Of a stretch of 64,000 nt of DNA, positions 19,209 to 27,436 are shown in pieces (the first letter of the stretch is position 1; each line of letters opens with the position of its first letter). Origin of the DNA: Paenibacillus rubinfantis (GTDB lineage Bacteria > Bacillota > Bacilli > Paenibacillales > Paenibacillaceae). Made by a program: the position numbers and the translations under genes. The notes under the pieces were generated by a model. The model was not told where the DNA came from, searched no databases, and saw only the letters and a list, made by a program, of their open reading frames with translations. The stretch is taken from contig NZ_LN909063.1 of assembly GCF_001486505.1 (NCBI RefSeq), positions 679,504 to 743,503 of the forward strand. Reading direction: 5' to 3'.

Positions 19209-22200
19209 ATGCTTAAAAGAGGGATGAAGGTATCTTTAAGTCTATGTATCTTCATCAGTTCGTTCTTGCTTTTTTTCGGACAGGCTAGTGCTATTGATAA
19301 AAACAGAATGTACCAAGACCCCAAAGATCCAAACGTTTGGTATTTTGTAGGGATGGTGTATTACGAAGTGTGGAAATATGCAACAGGGGATGAAAGTGAC
19401 CGAAGCAGTTGGACTTATGGGGTTATGCCTGGTGATTCTGTACCTGTCGATGGTTTTGACTATGAATTCGTCTTTTCTGCTGGAGAGAAAGTCAAGAATG
19501 TGACTGTATCGAAATTTGACTATAATGGTCAGTATTCTTCAGAAATTTTCCAAGCGGCTAGGCCGGAAAATAAACCAATGGACTATTTTAGTGATGCGAC
19601 CTCAACAATTTATAACATCGTGCAGCCTGCACCTGGAAATTGGTCGGGTAAGGGAACCAATGTGGTTAAAGTACCGGCTTATGTGAATCCAGGATTGCTT
19701 AAGGCAGAAACGCGTCCTATTAATCGCAAGCAAGAAGAAGAAGACAACGGACAAGTATTTGCCCCAGGGGTTCAGGGCTGGCGTTATTTCTTTCCGACAC
19801 TGTTCAAGATTGAACTGGAACCCAATGAAGGGAAAGCGGTCGTTAAACATTTACGAACGGATAATACTTCATTAAATGGCGTTGACGGGTTTAAGGACTA
19901 TGAAATGAAATTGGAGTTGAATAAAACCTACTCCATCAAGCCATCCCCTGATTCGGCGAACTACAAATATAAATACTACAAGAAAAGATCGGATGCCGAT
20001 CCTTCCAATGAGAATCCGTTCTATGGTGATCCGATGACCTTTACCTATGAGGGGAAGTTCCAGGTTTACTATCTGAACTTGTATTATGAAGGATCTGGAG
20101 GATCGGGGAATCCAACGGATCCGCCACCTGGTGGTCAATGCACCTCTCCAGCCCCCAGCGGCAACGTCATTGACGTTCCGCTAAATGATCCGGCGGTTAG
20201 CGCGGTCATTAAGGCAGATAGCCGCGGGGCTGAACGATTTAATGTGCTGGATGGCATTCCAACATCGGAGAGTTTATACGGCAATGTTCTTGCCAAAAGC
20301 TATTTATCCAAAAATAAATTTGTGGAAATGAGCGGGACATGCAGCTTTGAGATTACGGTGAACCGTACCTATGAATTGACTTGGGATCCCGGAAAAGAAG
20401 TGACGGACGAGAACGGGAACAAGCATACCGAGCCTGACCCGCAGTCGGCCAGCGAGACGCTGACGAAGTCGTATCCGATCGAGAGGAAGTATTCCTTCTG
20501 GGTGATTGATAACCTGGAGGTGTACAAAATCAACGAAGCGGCGCTGCAAAATTACGCTTTTGAGGGGAATGGCATCCGACTTTCGCCTAGCGGGTATTCG
20601 CCGCCAAGCTATGCGGCTTCGAAATCCAGCGGGTATACTCCACCTTCACCGCCGAATACGGTAGAAGCCCCCTCTGGGAGCAAATCGGGCGGGAAGACGA
20701 AACCGGACGTCAGCGGGGAAAACCTGAAGTCCTATGCTGAGGACGCTGTAGATGAGGTCAAGGTGAAGAACGATAGCCTCACCTTTAACGGAAGTACGAT
20801 TATGAACGGCGCCCAAACGGAACGGGCGGGACAACGACCGGGGCAAATCCCGATCGCCGCTCCCATTTCCAACAACGTGCTGTATAGTCCGGGACACGTC
20901 ATTCCCACGAGTAAGACGAATAAAGCGGATCAGCCTAGTACGGGGACGATTTATTATGGGCTGATGAGCGGCAATATCAACGGCGGCTCTGACAGAAGCT
21001 TTCCCATCTACGGTATCAACCGCATTACTGTACATACGCCCGTGGTGATATATCCCGGCGTCTCCGACGATCGGGCGCACAATCAGAAGACCACTCCGGC
21101 GGCGGGGCGATCGGCGATCATTTTGGATCGGCCTTTTACGGTTATGATGCCAAACAACGGTCAGCATACGAATTATCTGGGGTACGGAAACCGGGACTAC
21201 TTGAAATACATAGGCAGCAAGCAGGTGCGGTTCCCCTTTGATGTGTATGAAGGGACGAAAGCGGCCTTTTATCCGAAAAACACCTGGATCGAAGTGGACA
21301 AGTCCCGGGAGCAGTTTGCCTTCTTCCTGCCCGTTTGGGTGGATGAAGGGTTCTATACCGTGGAGTTCCGCACCATCGCGCACAACGCGCCATCCGGAGC
21401 CACGGAGCAGACCAACGCGAACTTGAACCTCAGCCATCACATCGCCTACGGCACGGTGCCGGTGGATGTGATCGGTCGGGTGTATGATTTTCAGGTAACG
21501 GATATCGCCGATTATTATTGGGAAGGGGTTTTTCGGACGGCGGCGGGAAGTCGGACACCAACCGGGGCTGCCTATTGGGTCGGGCTAAACGAGATTGATG
21601 GAACGCCCCGTGGGAACATCTCACGTTTCACATTGCCGATCCGTCCGGGAAGCCATCCGTTGTACAAAAACGCGGTGATCAAAACGGGGTACCATTTCAA
21701 ATTCGACCTCAAAACCAAAGGGAATATGTTTGGCCCGCTCGACCAAATCGTGATTACGCCAACGTTTGATTTCATCGACGCAACGAGTGGAAGTCGGCAA
21801 CCCGTCGATTTGTATTACCATACCGGAAGTCGGAGTTACGTACGGATCGGTTCGGCATCGGACCAGGTACAGCGTTACGTCATTCTGAATGAACGACTGC
21901 GGAATGTGCCCATCGAGGAGATGACGGATACGGCGCTCTACCAATACGATCATGACTACAACTTTAATCAAGTAGCCGGAATCGGGCGCAGCCAGTTCGT
22001 GGATTGGTTTATCCAGAAGCACTCGCAGCAAAAAACACCCATCGGCAGCTTCAGCCAGCTGCGATTGCCGGAAGGGGTGCGTACGCTGATCGGCCCCAAG
22101 ACGGGAATCCCATCCGGCGTGGACTCGGCACGAGCCAATGCCGCGGTGCAACGATGGTATGGCGAATACAGCTTGCCAGCGGAATTGTACGCCGTTCCGG

Positions 22201-22508
22201 CGGGCACGAATGTAGCGGAGTATGGGCGGACGCATGGAGGGTTAACGGATCGGTCGGCGATTTTTTTGAAAAAAGGGTATATCGTAGTGAACTTCAACAT
22301 CGAGACGGTGCGAAACGGAGAGACGGGGAAACCACATCTTCAATATATCCGCGCGCCGCTAATGAACCAATGGACCGGGATGGAGGGATTCGCGCGGAGC
22401 GTGATCGACCCTTATGGGCGCCGCTTCACACTGAAGGACGGGGACGTGGCGTTTTATCATGCGGATCTGTCGAGCCGTGATGATTTTCGGCCGTTGGTGA
22501 CGCACTAG
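19209..22508 (+). CDS. Large secreted protein of unknown function
   Basis: 1099 residues with a clear signal peptide (residues 6-29, ending in QASA). No catalytic motif is evident. A Gly/Pro/Ser linker near 298-312 (GSGGSGNPTDPPPGG) is followed by a region with a single pair of cysteines, a Pro/Ser-rich stretch near 460-500 (SPSGYSPPSYAASKSSGY), and then a beta-rich second half. It may correspond to a Paenibacillus DUF5704-type protein, but I cannot confirm this. Composition and signal suggest an extracellular or wall-associated structural or binding protein. It follows the copper-amine-oxidase-N protein closely, so the two may function together. Confidence 0.75.
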   Translation: MLKRGMKVSLSLCIFISSFLLFFGQASAIDKNRMYQDPKDPNVWYFVGMVYYEVWKYATGDESDRSSWTYGVMPGDSVPVDGFDYEFVFSAGEKVKNVTVSKFDYNGQYSSEIFQAARPENKPMDYFSDATSTIYNIVQPAPGNWSGKGTNVVKVPAYVNPGLLKAETRPINRKQEEEDNGQVFAPGVQGWRYFFPTLFKIELEPNEGKAVVKHLRTDNTSLNGVDGFKDYEMKLELNKTYSIKPSPDSANYKYKYYKKRSDADPSNENPFYGDPMTFTYEGKFQVYYLNLYYEGSGGSGNPTDPPPGGQCTSPAPSGNVIDVPLNDPAVSAVIKADSRGAERFNVLDGIPTSESLYGNVLAKSYLSKNKFVEMSGTCSFEITVNRTYELTWDPGKEVTDENGNKHTEPDPQSASETLTKSYPIERKYSFWVIDNLEVYKINEAALQNYAFEGNGIRLSPSGYSPPSYAASKSSGYTPPSPPNTVEAPSGSKSGGKTKPDVSGENLKSYAEDAVDEVKVKNDSLTFNGSTIMNGAQTERAGQRPGQIPIAAPISNNVLYSPGHVIPTSKTNKADQPSTGTIYYGLMSGNINGGSDRSFPIYGINRITVHTPVVIYPGVSDDRAHNQKTTPAAGRSAIILDRPFTVMMPNNGQHTNYLGYGNRDYLKYIGSKQVRFPFDVYEGTKAAFYPKNTWIEVDKSREQFAFFLPVWVDEGFYTVEFRTIAHNAPSGATEQTNANLNLSHHIAYGTVPVDVIGRVYDFQVTDIADYYWEGVFRTAAGSRTPTGAAYWVGLNEIDGTPRGNISRFTLPIRPGSHPLYKNAVIKTGYHFKFDLKTKGNMFGPLDQIVITPTFDFIDATSGSRQPVDLYYHTGSRSYVRIGSASDQVQRYVILNERLRNVPIEEMTDTALYQYDHDYNFNQVAGIGRSQFVDWFIQKHSQQKTPIGSFSQLRLPEGVRTLIGPKTGIPSGVDSARANAAVQRWYGEYSLPAELYAVPAGTNVAEYGRTHGGLTDRSAIFLKKGYIVVNFNIETVRNGETGKPHLQYIRAPLMNQWTGMEGFARSVIDPYGRRFTLKDGDVAFYHADLSSRDDFRPLVTH

Positions 22509-22529
22509 ATAAGGAATAGATTCGAATAG

Positions 22530-22593
22530 AGGGACCGGGGTGCTTTGCGATCGAGCTTTTTTTGATGCGGGCGACACGGTTCCCTTTTTTTCG
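22530..22593 (+). terminator. Terminator after the large secreted protein
   Basis: GGGA-CCG pairs with CGG-TTCCC across a long loop and is followed by seven T. The loop itself contains a second T run. Confidence 0.65.
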
Positions 22594-22624
22594 CTAAGTT
22601 CTCCCCACGAATTCGTGAATTCTA

Positions 22625-22633
22625 TGTTACAAT
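22625..22633 (+). promoter_or_regulatory. Extended -10 promoter for dgk-dck
   Basis: TGTTACAAT is an extended -10 element 47 bases before the dgk start, with no clear -35 box. Confidence 0.4.
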
Positions 22634-22679
22634 GTTCTAGTCTATTTTTCAGGCAAGTGAGATGTGGGAGGACCATCAA

Positions 22680-23303
22680 GTGAAGAAGCCATGCCCGTTT
22701 ATCGCCGTGGAAGGCGCCATCGGAGCCGGAAAAACCACGTTGGCAACGATGCTCGCCAAGCGGTTTGATTATCCGCTGTTGAAGGAGATCGTAGACGAGA
22801 ATCCATTCCTGGACAAGTTCTATCAGAATATCGAGGAATGGGCCTTTCAGCTGGAAATGTTCTTTTTGTGCAACCGGTACAAGCAATTGGAGGATACGGT
22901 GCAAAATTATGTGTCCCGGGGGTTGCCGGTTGTTTCGGATTATCATATTTATAAAAACTGGATTTTTGCCCAGCGCACGCTGCATGGGGACAAACGGGAG
23001 AAATACCGGCAGATCTATCATCTGCTGACCGATGATTTGCCTAAACCGAATGTGATTGTGTACATTCAGACGGAGCTCGCCACCTTGCTGAAGAGAATCG
23101 AAAAACGCGGGCGCAGCTTTGAAAAGGACATCGATCCGGGGTATTTGGAGCAACTGATCGAGGATTACGAAACGGCGATTACGCAGCTTCGCACGCAGGA
23201 GCCGGAGACGACCATTATTACGATCGACGGAAATGCGCTGGATTTCGTTGAGCATCCGGAGCATTTTGAGCAGATCGTTGCCAAGATAAAGGAGCACTTA
23301 TAA
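22680..23303 (+). CDS. dgk: Deoxyguanosine kinase
   Basis: Phosphorylates deoxyguanosine in nucleotide salvage. 207 residues from the GTG start, which has GGGAGG 8 bases upstream; an ATG 18 bases earlier lacks a ribosome site. The P-loop GAIGAGKTTL is at about residues 11-20, followed by KEIVDENPFLDKFY and the EWAFQLEMFFLCNRYKQLED segment. DYHIYKN holds the position of the DRS motif of the family. RIEKRGRSFE is the lid arginine region. The sequence follows B. subtilis Dgk (YaaG) closely. It is encoded 2 bases before dck, so the two are translated together. Confidence 0.93.
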   Translation: MKKPCPFIAVEGAIGAGKTTLATMLAKRFDYPLLKEIVDENPFLDKFYQNIEEWAFQLEMFFLCNRYKQLEDTVQNYVSRGLPVVSDYHIYKNWIFAQRTLHGDKREKYRQIYHLLTDDLPKPNVIVYIQTELATLLKRIEKRGRSFEKDIDPGYLEQLIEDYETAITQLRTQEPETTIITIDGNALDFVEHPEHFEQIVAKIKEHL

Positions 23304-23305
23304 AG

Positions 23306-23968
23306 ATGAGTTATGAATTGTACATCCCCCAGGACGCTTTGATCACGGTAGCGGGGACCGTCGGCGTCGGCAAATCCACGTTGACCACCGCGTTGGCCTC
23401 GCGCCTGGGCTTTCGCACCTCCTTGGAGAAGGTCGATAATAATCCGTATCTGGAAAAGTTCTACCACGATTTCGAGCGGTGGAGCTTCCATCTGCAGATT
23501 TATTTTCTCGCGGAGCGGTTTAAAGAGCAGAAGGCGATCGTTGAAGCGGGCGGCGGGTTTGTCCAGGACCGTTCGATTTATGAGGACACCGGGATTTTTG
23601 CCAAAATGCACGCCGATCAGGGCACGATGTCGAAGACCGATTACGAGACGTACACCAGCTTGTTTGAGGCGATGGTGATGACGCCGTATTTTCCGCATCC
23701 GGATGTGTTGATCTACCTGGAAGGCAATCTGTCCTCCATCTTGAAGCGGATTCAGCAGCGGGGCCGGGAAATGGAGATTCAAACGGACGTCTCCTACTGG
23801 GAGCATATGCATGAACGGTACGCAAAATGGATCGAAGAGTTCACCGCTTGTCCGGTGCTGCGGCTGAACATCGATGAATACGATGCGACGGATGAAGCGT
23901 CGCTGGACGAGATCATCCGCCAGGCAGGGGAGATCATTCAGGCGTCGCGGGCGAAGCGAAACGTGTAA
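23306..23968 (+). CDS. dck: Deoxyadenosine/deoxycytidine kinase
   Basis: Salvage kinase for deoxyadenosine and deoxycytidine, 220 residues. P-loop GTVGVGKST is at about residues 17-25, EKVDNNPYLEKFYHDF near 40, the catalytic DRS motif in VQDRSIYEDTGIFAKMH near 88, and lid arginines in RIQQRGREMEIQ near 150. It is nearly collinear with B. subtilis Dck (YaaF). The pair dgk-dck is a conserved Bacillales operon. A ribosome site (AAGGAG) lies inside the end of dgk. Confidence 0.93.
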   Translation: MSYELYIPQDALITVAGTVGVGKSTLTTALASRLGFRTSLEKVDNNPYLEKFYHDFERWSFHLQIYFLAERFKEQKAIVEAGGGFVQDRSIYEDTGIFAKMHADQGTMSKTDYETYTSLFEAMVMTPYFPHPDVLIYLEGNLSSILKRIQQRGREMEIQTDVSYWEHMHERYAKWIEEFTACPVLRLNIDEYDATDEASLDEIIRQAGEIIQASRAKRNV

Positions 23969-24070
23969 GGATAGCAAGAGGTCAATGGAGCTGCGGCTTT
24001 CGTTGGCTTCTTTTTTATTGACGCTCGGAAATTTATAGGACTACGTGGGGTGTCTGCTGTCTGTCTTTTA

Positions 24071-24224
24071 GCGATTATCCCGTTGCATCAGGTTGTGGAG
24101 GAAGTGGATTGATAAAGGCTCGGGATAACCTCGAGTCCCTCGTTCTGAACGAAAGGGATCATCGTGCAAAGGAGCGTGAGAAGGACCATGAGGGGAGCTG
24201 CCTTGCGGCTCCTCCATGTTTTTC
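24071..24224 (+). ncRNA. Candidate structured RNA ending in a terminator
   Basis: Three stacked helices are visible. ATTATCCCG pairs with CGGGATAA over about 40 bases. A compact hairpin, TCCCTCGTT with AACGAAAGGGA, follows. A terminator then pairs CATG-GGGAGC with GGCTCC-CATG and ends in TTTTT. It could be a small RNA or a leader. The competing reading is a TTG-started 62-codon frame with GGAGG upstream; that frame reads straight through the terminator, so I think it unlikely. I match it to no RNA family I know. Confidence 0.35.
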
Positions 24225-24358
24225 CTTGCGAATGGATGGAAAAGCTAGAGTGCACGGGCAATGTCTGCTAGAATATATAAGTTGGTTGACACTTTAATTT
24301 TGAAGTTTCGGTAGTGAAGTAGAATAGATGCTGGTGAATGCCGGCTTGGGAGGCATAT

Positions 24359-26809
24359 ATGAGTAAGACAACGTTAACGCGGCAGGATGTGGAGCTGCTG
24401 GCGCCGGCCGGCGATTGGGATTGCATGCGGGCGGCGGTGGCGAATGGAGCGGACGCGATCTTTTTTGGCGTAGAGAAGTTTAATGCCCGGGCGCGGGCGA
24501 ATAATTTCCGGATGGACGAGCTGCCGGAGATTATGGCGTTCTTGCACAGTTATGGGGTTAAGGGCTTCCTGACGTTTAACATTCTCGTGTTCGAGGATGA
24601 GCTGCGGGATGCGCAGGAACTGATCGAGGCGTGCATGAATGCGGGCGTGGATGCAGTGATTGTGCAGGATCTTGGGCTGGTGAAGCTGATCCGCGAATTG
24701 TCGCCGGATTTTCCGATTCATGGCTCGACGCAGATGACGATCACTTCGCCGGAAGCGGTGGAGTTCGTGAAGCCGTGGAATATGGAACGCGTGGTGCTGG
24801 GCCGGGAAAATAACCTCAAACAAATTAAGGTGATCGGGGAGCAAGCCAAGCTGCCGATGGAGGTGTTCGTGCATGGGGCGCTGTGCGTATCCTATTCGGG
24901 GCAATGCCTGACGTCGGAAATGTGGGGTGGGCGTTCGGCGAACCGCGGCGAATGCGCGCAGGCGTGCCGGTTGCCGTACGATTTGATCGTCGACGGGGAA
25001 CAGAAGCCGATGGGGGATGTCGCCTACCTCTTGTCGCCAAAGGATTTGGCGGCGATCGACATCATGCCGGAGCTGATCGAGGCGGGCGTGACGTCTTTTA
25101 AAATCGAAGGCCGGATGAAAACCCCGGAGTACGTCGCCAACGTAGTGAGCAAATACCGGAAGGCGATTGATCGGTATTTTGATGGGGACGATACGCCTCC
25201 GTCGAAAGAGGAGATTCGCGAGCTGCAGCAGAGCTTTTCGCGCGGCTTTACGCATGGCTTCCTGGAAGGGACAAACAATAAGAAGCTGCTGGACGGAACG
25301 TTCCCGAAAAGCCGGGGCGTGTACCTCGGCCGCGTAGAGAAGGTGCTGCGCGACGGTGTAGTCTGCAAGCTGGATGCGCCGCTGAAGCGCGGGGACGGGA
25401 TTGTGTTTGATGCCGGGGATCCGACGCAAAAAGAAGAGGGCGGCCGCGTCTACGACCTGCGCCGTCAAGGCGTGAAGCAGGAAGGCGAAGCCGGTGAAGG
25501 CTGGATCGTCGATATTGTGCCGGGTCGCAATGACGTGGATCTGCGCCGCGTGCATGTCGGCGACCGCATTTGGAAGACCAACGATCCGGCGCTCGACAAG
25601 CGCCTGCGCCAGACGTACGAGACGGAGAAGCCGTACCGGGTTTTCCCGGTGCATGTGCGGGCCGTGGGCCACGCCGGCGGGCTGCTGAACACCTTCTGGA
25701 CGGATGTGCAGAAGGGAACGACGGTGCAAGTCGACTCGGAGCTGGAGCTCGAGGTCGCGCAAAAACGGCCGATGGACGCCACCCTGCTCGAAGAGCAGTT
25801 CGGGCGTCTCGGCGGCACGGTGTTTCAGCTCGAGAAGCTGGATGCGGAGCTGTATGGCGACGTCATCCTGCCCATGCGAGAGCTGAACAGCATCCGCCGG
25901 CGCGCAGTGGAGCTGCTCGCCGCCGAGCGGCCGAAGCCGCCCGTGTGGACGCGGGCGCTTGCCGCGTTGTGCCGCAGCCTGCCGCAGGTGCAGGCTGCGC
26001 TGGAAGCCGGCGTATCGTTCATCTACGCCGACTTCGAGTTTATCAAGCAGTTCCCGGCAGCAGTGGAAGCCGTTCGCGCAGCCGGAGCCTGGATTGCGCT
26101 GGCGACGCCGCGCATCCACATGCCGGGCGAGAACGGCTACCACAACAACATCCTGCGCCTCCAGCCCGACGCGGTGCTGGTGCGCAACACCGGGGCGCTG
26201 TATTACTACCTGCGCCACCGGCAAGAGAACCCGTCGGCCGTGCATCCGCAATTGATTGGTGATTTCTCCTTGAACATCGCCAACCACAAGACGGCCGAGC
26301 TGTTCCTGGAAGTCGGCTGCGACGTGGTCACGCCGTCCTACGACCTGAACATCCAGCAGATGGTGGATCTGCTCCGCGTCAGCCCTACGGCTGACATGGA
26401 GATCGTCATTCACCAGCATCTGCCGATGTTCCATACCGAGCACTGCGTGTACTGTACCTTCCTCAGCGAGGGTACGGACTACACCAACTGTGGACGCCCG
26501 TGCGAAGAGCACCGCGCCTCGCTGCAGGACCGAATCGGCATGTCTCACCCCGTCCGGGTGGACGAAGGCTGCCGCAACACGGTGTATAACGCGATCGAGC
26601 AATCGGGCGCGGAGTACCTGAGCCATTTTCTCGAGCTGGGCGTATCCAAATACCGCGTCGAGTTCCTCGAGGAAACGCCGGAGCAGGTACACGAGGTCAT
26701 CGACCTCTACAACAAAGCACTGCGCGGAGAAATCAGCGGCACCCAGGTGTGGAAAACGCTCAAAGCGACCAACCAACTGGGCGTTACGCGCGGACAACTG
26801 GTGAAATAA
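24359..26809 (+). CDS. U32 family peptidase / RlhA-like protein with DUF3656
   Basis: About 816 residues from the ATG preceded by GGGAGG. The N-terminal U32 region (residues 10-330) carries the family signature EVFVHGALCVSYSGQC with the downstream cysteines GECAQACRLPYDL. The middle and C-terminal parts (about 370-780) match the larger RlhA/YdcP type with a DUF3656-like insert and a second Cys-rich region, HCVYCTFLSEGTDYTNCGRPCEEH. In E. coli, U32 relatives (RlhA, TrhP, UbiU/V) are Fe-S dependent hydroxylation factors for RNA or quinones rather than proteases; RlhA modifies 23S rRNA C2501. Activity in this organism is inferred from that. Confidence 0.85.
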   Translation: MSKTTLTRQDVELLAPAGDWDCMRAAVANGADAIFFGVEKFNARARANNFRMDELPEIMAFLHSYGVKGFLTFNILVFEDELRDAQELIEACMNAGVDAVIVQDLGLVKLIRELSPDFPIHGSTQMTITSPEAVEFVKPWNMERVVLGRENNLKQIKVIGEQAKLPMEVFVHGALCVSYSGQCLTSEMWGGRSANRGECAQACRLPYDLIVDGEQKPMGDVAYLLSPKDLAAIDIMPELIEAGVTSFKIEGRMKTPEYVANVVSKYRKAIDRYFDGDDTPPSKEEIRELQQSFSRGFTHGFLEGTNNKKLLDGTFPKSRGVYLGRVEKVLRDGVVCKLDAPLKRGDGIVFDAGDPTQKEEGGRVYDLRRQGVKQEGEAGEGWIVDIVPGRNDVDLRRVHVGDRIWKTNDPALDKRLRQTYETEKPYRVFPVHVRAVGHAGGLLNTFWTDVQKGTTVQVDSELELEVAQKRPMDATLLEEQFGRLGGTVFQLEKLDAELYGDVILPMRELNSIRRRAVELLAAERPKPPVWTRALAALCRSLPQVQAALEAGVSFIYADFEFIKQFPAAVEAVRAAGAWIALATPRIHMPGENGYHNNILRLQPDAVLVRNTGALYYYLRHRQENPSAVHPQLIGDFSLNIANHKTAELFLEVGCDVVTPSYDLNIQQMVDLLRVSPTADMEIVIHQHLPMFHTEHCVYCTFLSEGTDYTNCGRPCEEHRASLQDRIGMSHPVRVDEGCRNTVYNAIEQSGAEYLSHFLELGVSKYRVEFLEETPEQVHEVIDLYNKALRGEISGTQVWKTLKATNQLGVTRGQLVK

Positions 26810-26816
26810 ATAATTA

Positions 26817-26865
26817 AGGGAGCCCCTTGGTTCGCGGTTGTGTACCGCACGGGGCTCCCTTTTTG
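26817..26865 (+). terminator. Terminator after the U32 gene
   Basis: AGGGAGCCCC pairs perfectly with GGGGCTCCCT and is followed by TTTTT. Confidence 0.9.
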
Positions 26866-26985
26866 CTTTAAAATGCGAGAATACCATTACTTAGCAATTA
26901 TGGGGTATAATATTAGATAAGCAATAGAATAGGCTTGCAAGGGCGGTCGGCTACCTCTCATTCTCTAGGAAGGGAGGGATGCCAA

Positions 26986-27069
26986 ATGGAAGTATATCAA
27001 GCATTGACTCTAATGATCTCATTTGCGACATTAATGGTCCTGATACTTTCCTTCCATAAACGCAAATAG
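26986..27069 (+). CDS. Holin-like small toxin (type I toxin-antitoxin candidate)
   Basis: A 27-residue hydrophobic peptide beginning MEVYQALTLMISFA with a basic tail HKRK. It matches the pattern of the putative holin-like toxins of Firmicutes (Y-x-A-L-x-L-M-I-x-F membrane segment and short charged end), which act at the membrane and are kept silent by an antisense RNA. The ribosome site AGGAAGGGAGG is very strong. The gene is bracketed by the complementary octamers GGGCGGTC (26941) and GACCGCCC (27068), which would let the 5' and 3' ends of the mRNA pair and hide the ribosome site, a feature of type I toxin mRNAs. A minus-strand promoter candidate lies downstream. Confidence 0.75.
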   Translation: MEVYQALTLMISFATLMVLILSFHKRK

Positions 27070-27099
27070 ACCGCCCTCGGCAAAGGAATCGGTCTATTT
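27064..27099. terminator. Bidirectional terminator overlapping the toxin stop codon
   Basis: AAATAGACCG and CGGTCTATTT form a perfect 10-base inverted repeat, with A-rich and T-rich flanks on either side. It could end both the toxin mRNA and an antisense RNA. Confidence 0.55.
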
Positions 27100-27183
27100 G
27101 TACTGAGATCCTACACAGCCTGCCGCCCTTAAAAGCGGCTATTGCCCGGGGCCGTGCCCTGCAAGCACGGCTCCAAAATAATT
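27064..27183 (-). ncRNA. Candidate antisense RNA (antitoxin) to the toxin 3' end
   Basis: On the minus strand an extended -10 element TGATACAAT lies at 27190-27198. A transcript starting about 7 bases later would run for some 120 bases to the shared inverted repeat over the toxin stop codon. It would include a GC-rich hairpin (GAGCCGTGCTTGCAGGGCACGGC). This is the arrangement of txpA/ratA-type pairs, with overlapping 3' ends. Prediction only. Confidence 0.4.
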
Positions 27184-27287
27184 ACTTCCATTGTATCACA
27201 ATCGATACAAAATATACACGTTCGCGAACATTTTCGCAGAGGAGTTCAATAATCCAATCAAGGCTGCGAATCCGAAGTTAATGACTC

Positions 27288-27417
27288 TAACGGAACTGAA
27301 CGACCTTATTTGCTTATTCCCGGACATTTCCCACTCTAACGGAACTAGAGGGCGTTATTCGGCTCCATGGGGGGGTTCGGCAATTTTGGGGTCAATAAGG
27401 TCTCCTGGTTCCATTAG
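27288..27417. repeat. TAACGGAA fold-back repeat, block 3
   Basis: Two forward units begin TAACGGAACT (27288 and 27337), with CTTATTTGC or CGTTATTCG following, and one reverse unit ends in GGTTCCATTA (27417). It is a diverged version of the TAACGGAC family and lies at the 3' end of fucO. Confidence 0.7.
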
Positions 27418-27436
27418 CAATCATCCAGTAACCTAC

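Noticed and set aside
24109..24297. 62-codon gene with a TTG start and GGAGG upstream
   Set aside because: It reads through a strong terminator hairpin and has no clear protein-like pattern; kept only as an alternative to the RNA candidate.
24374..26887. Long open frame on the minus strand opposite the U32 gene (over 800 codons)
   Set aside because: It mirrors the codon structure of the U32 gene, has His/Arg/Leu-rich low-quality sequence, no ribosome site and no family pattern.
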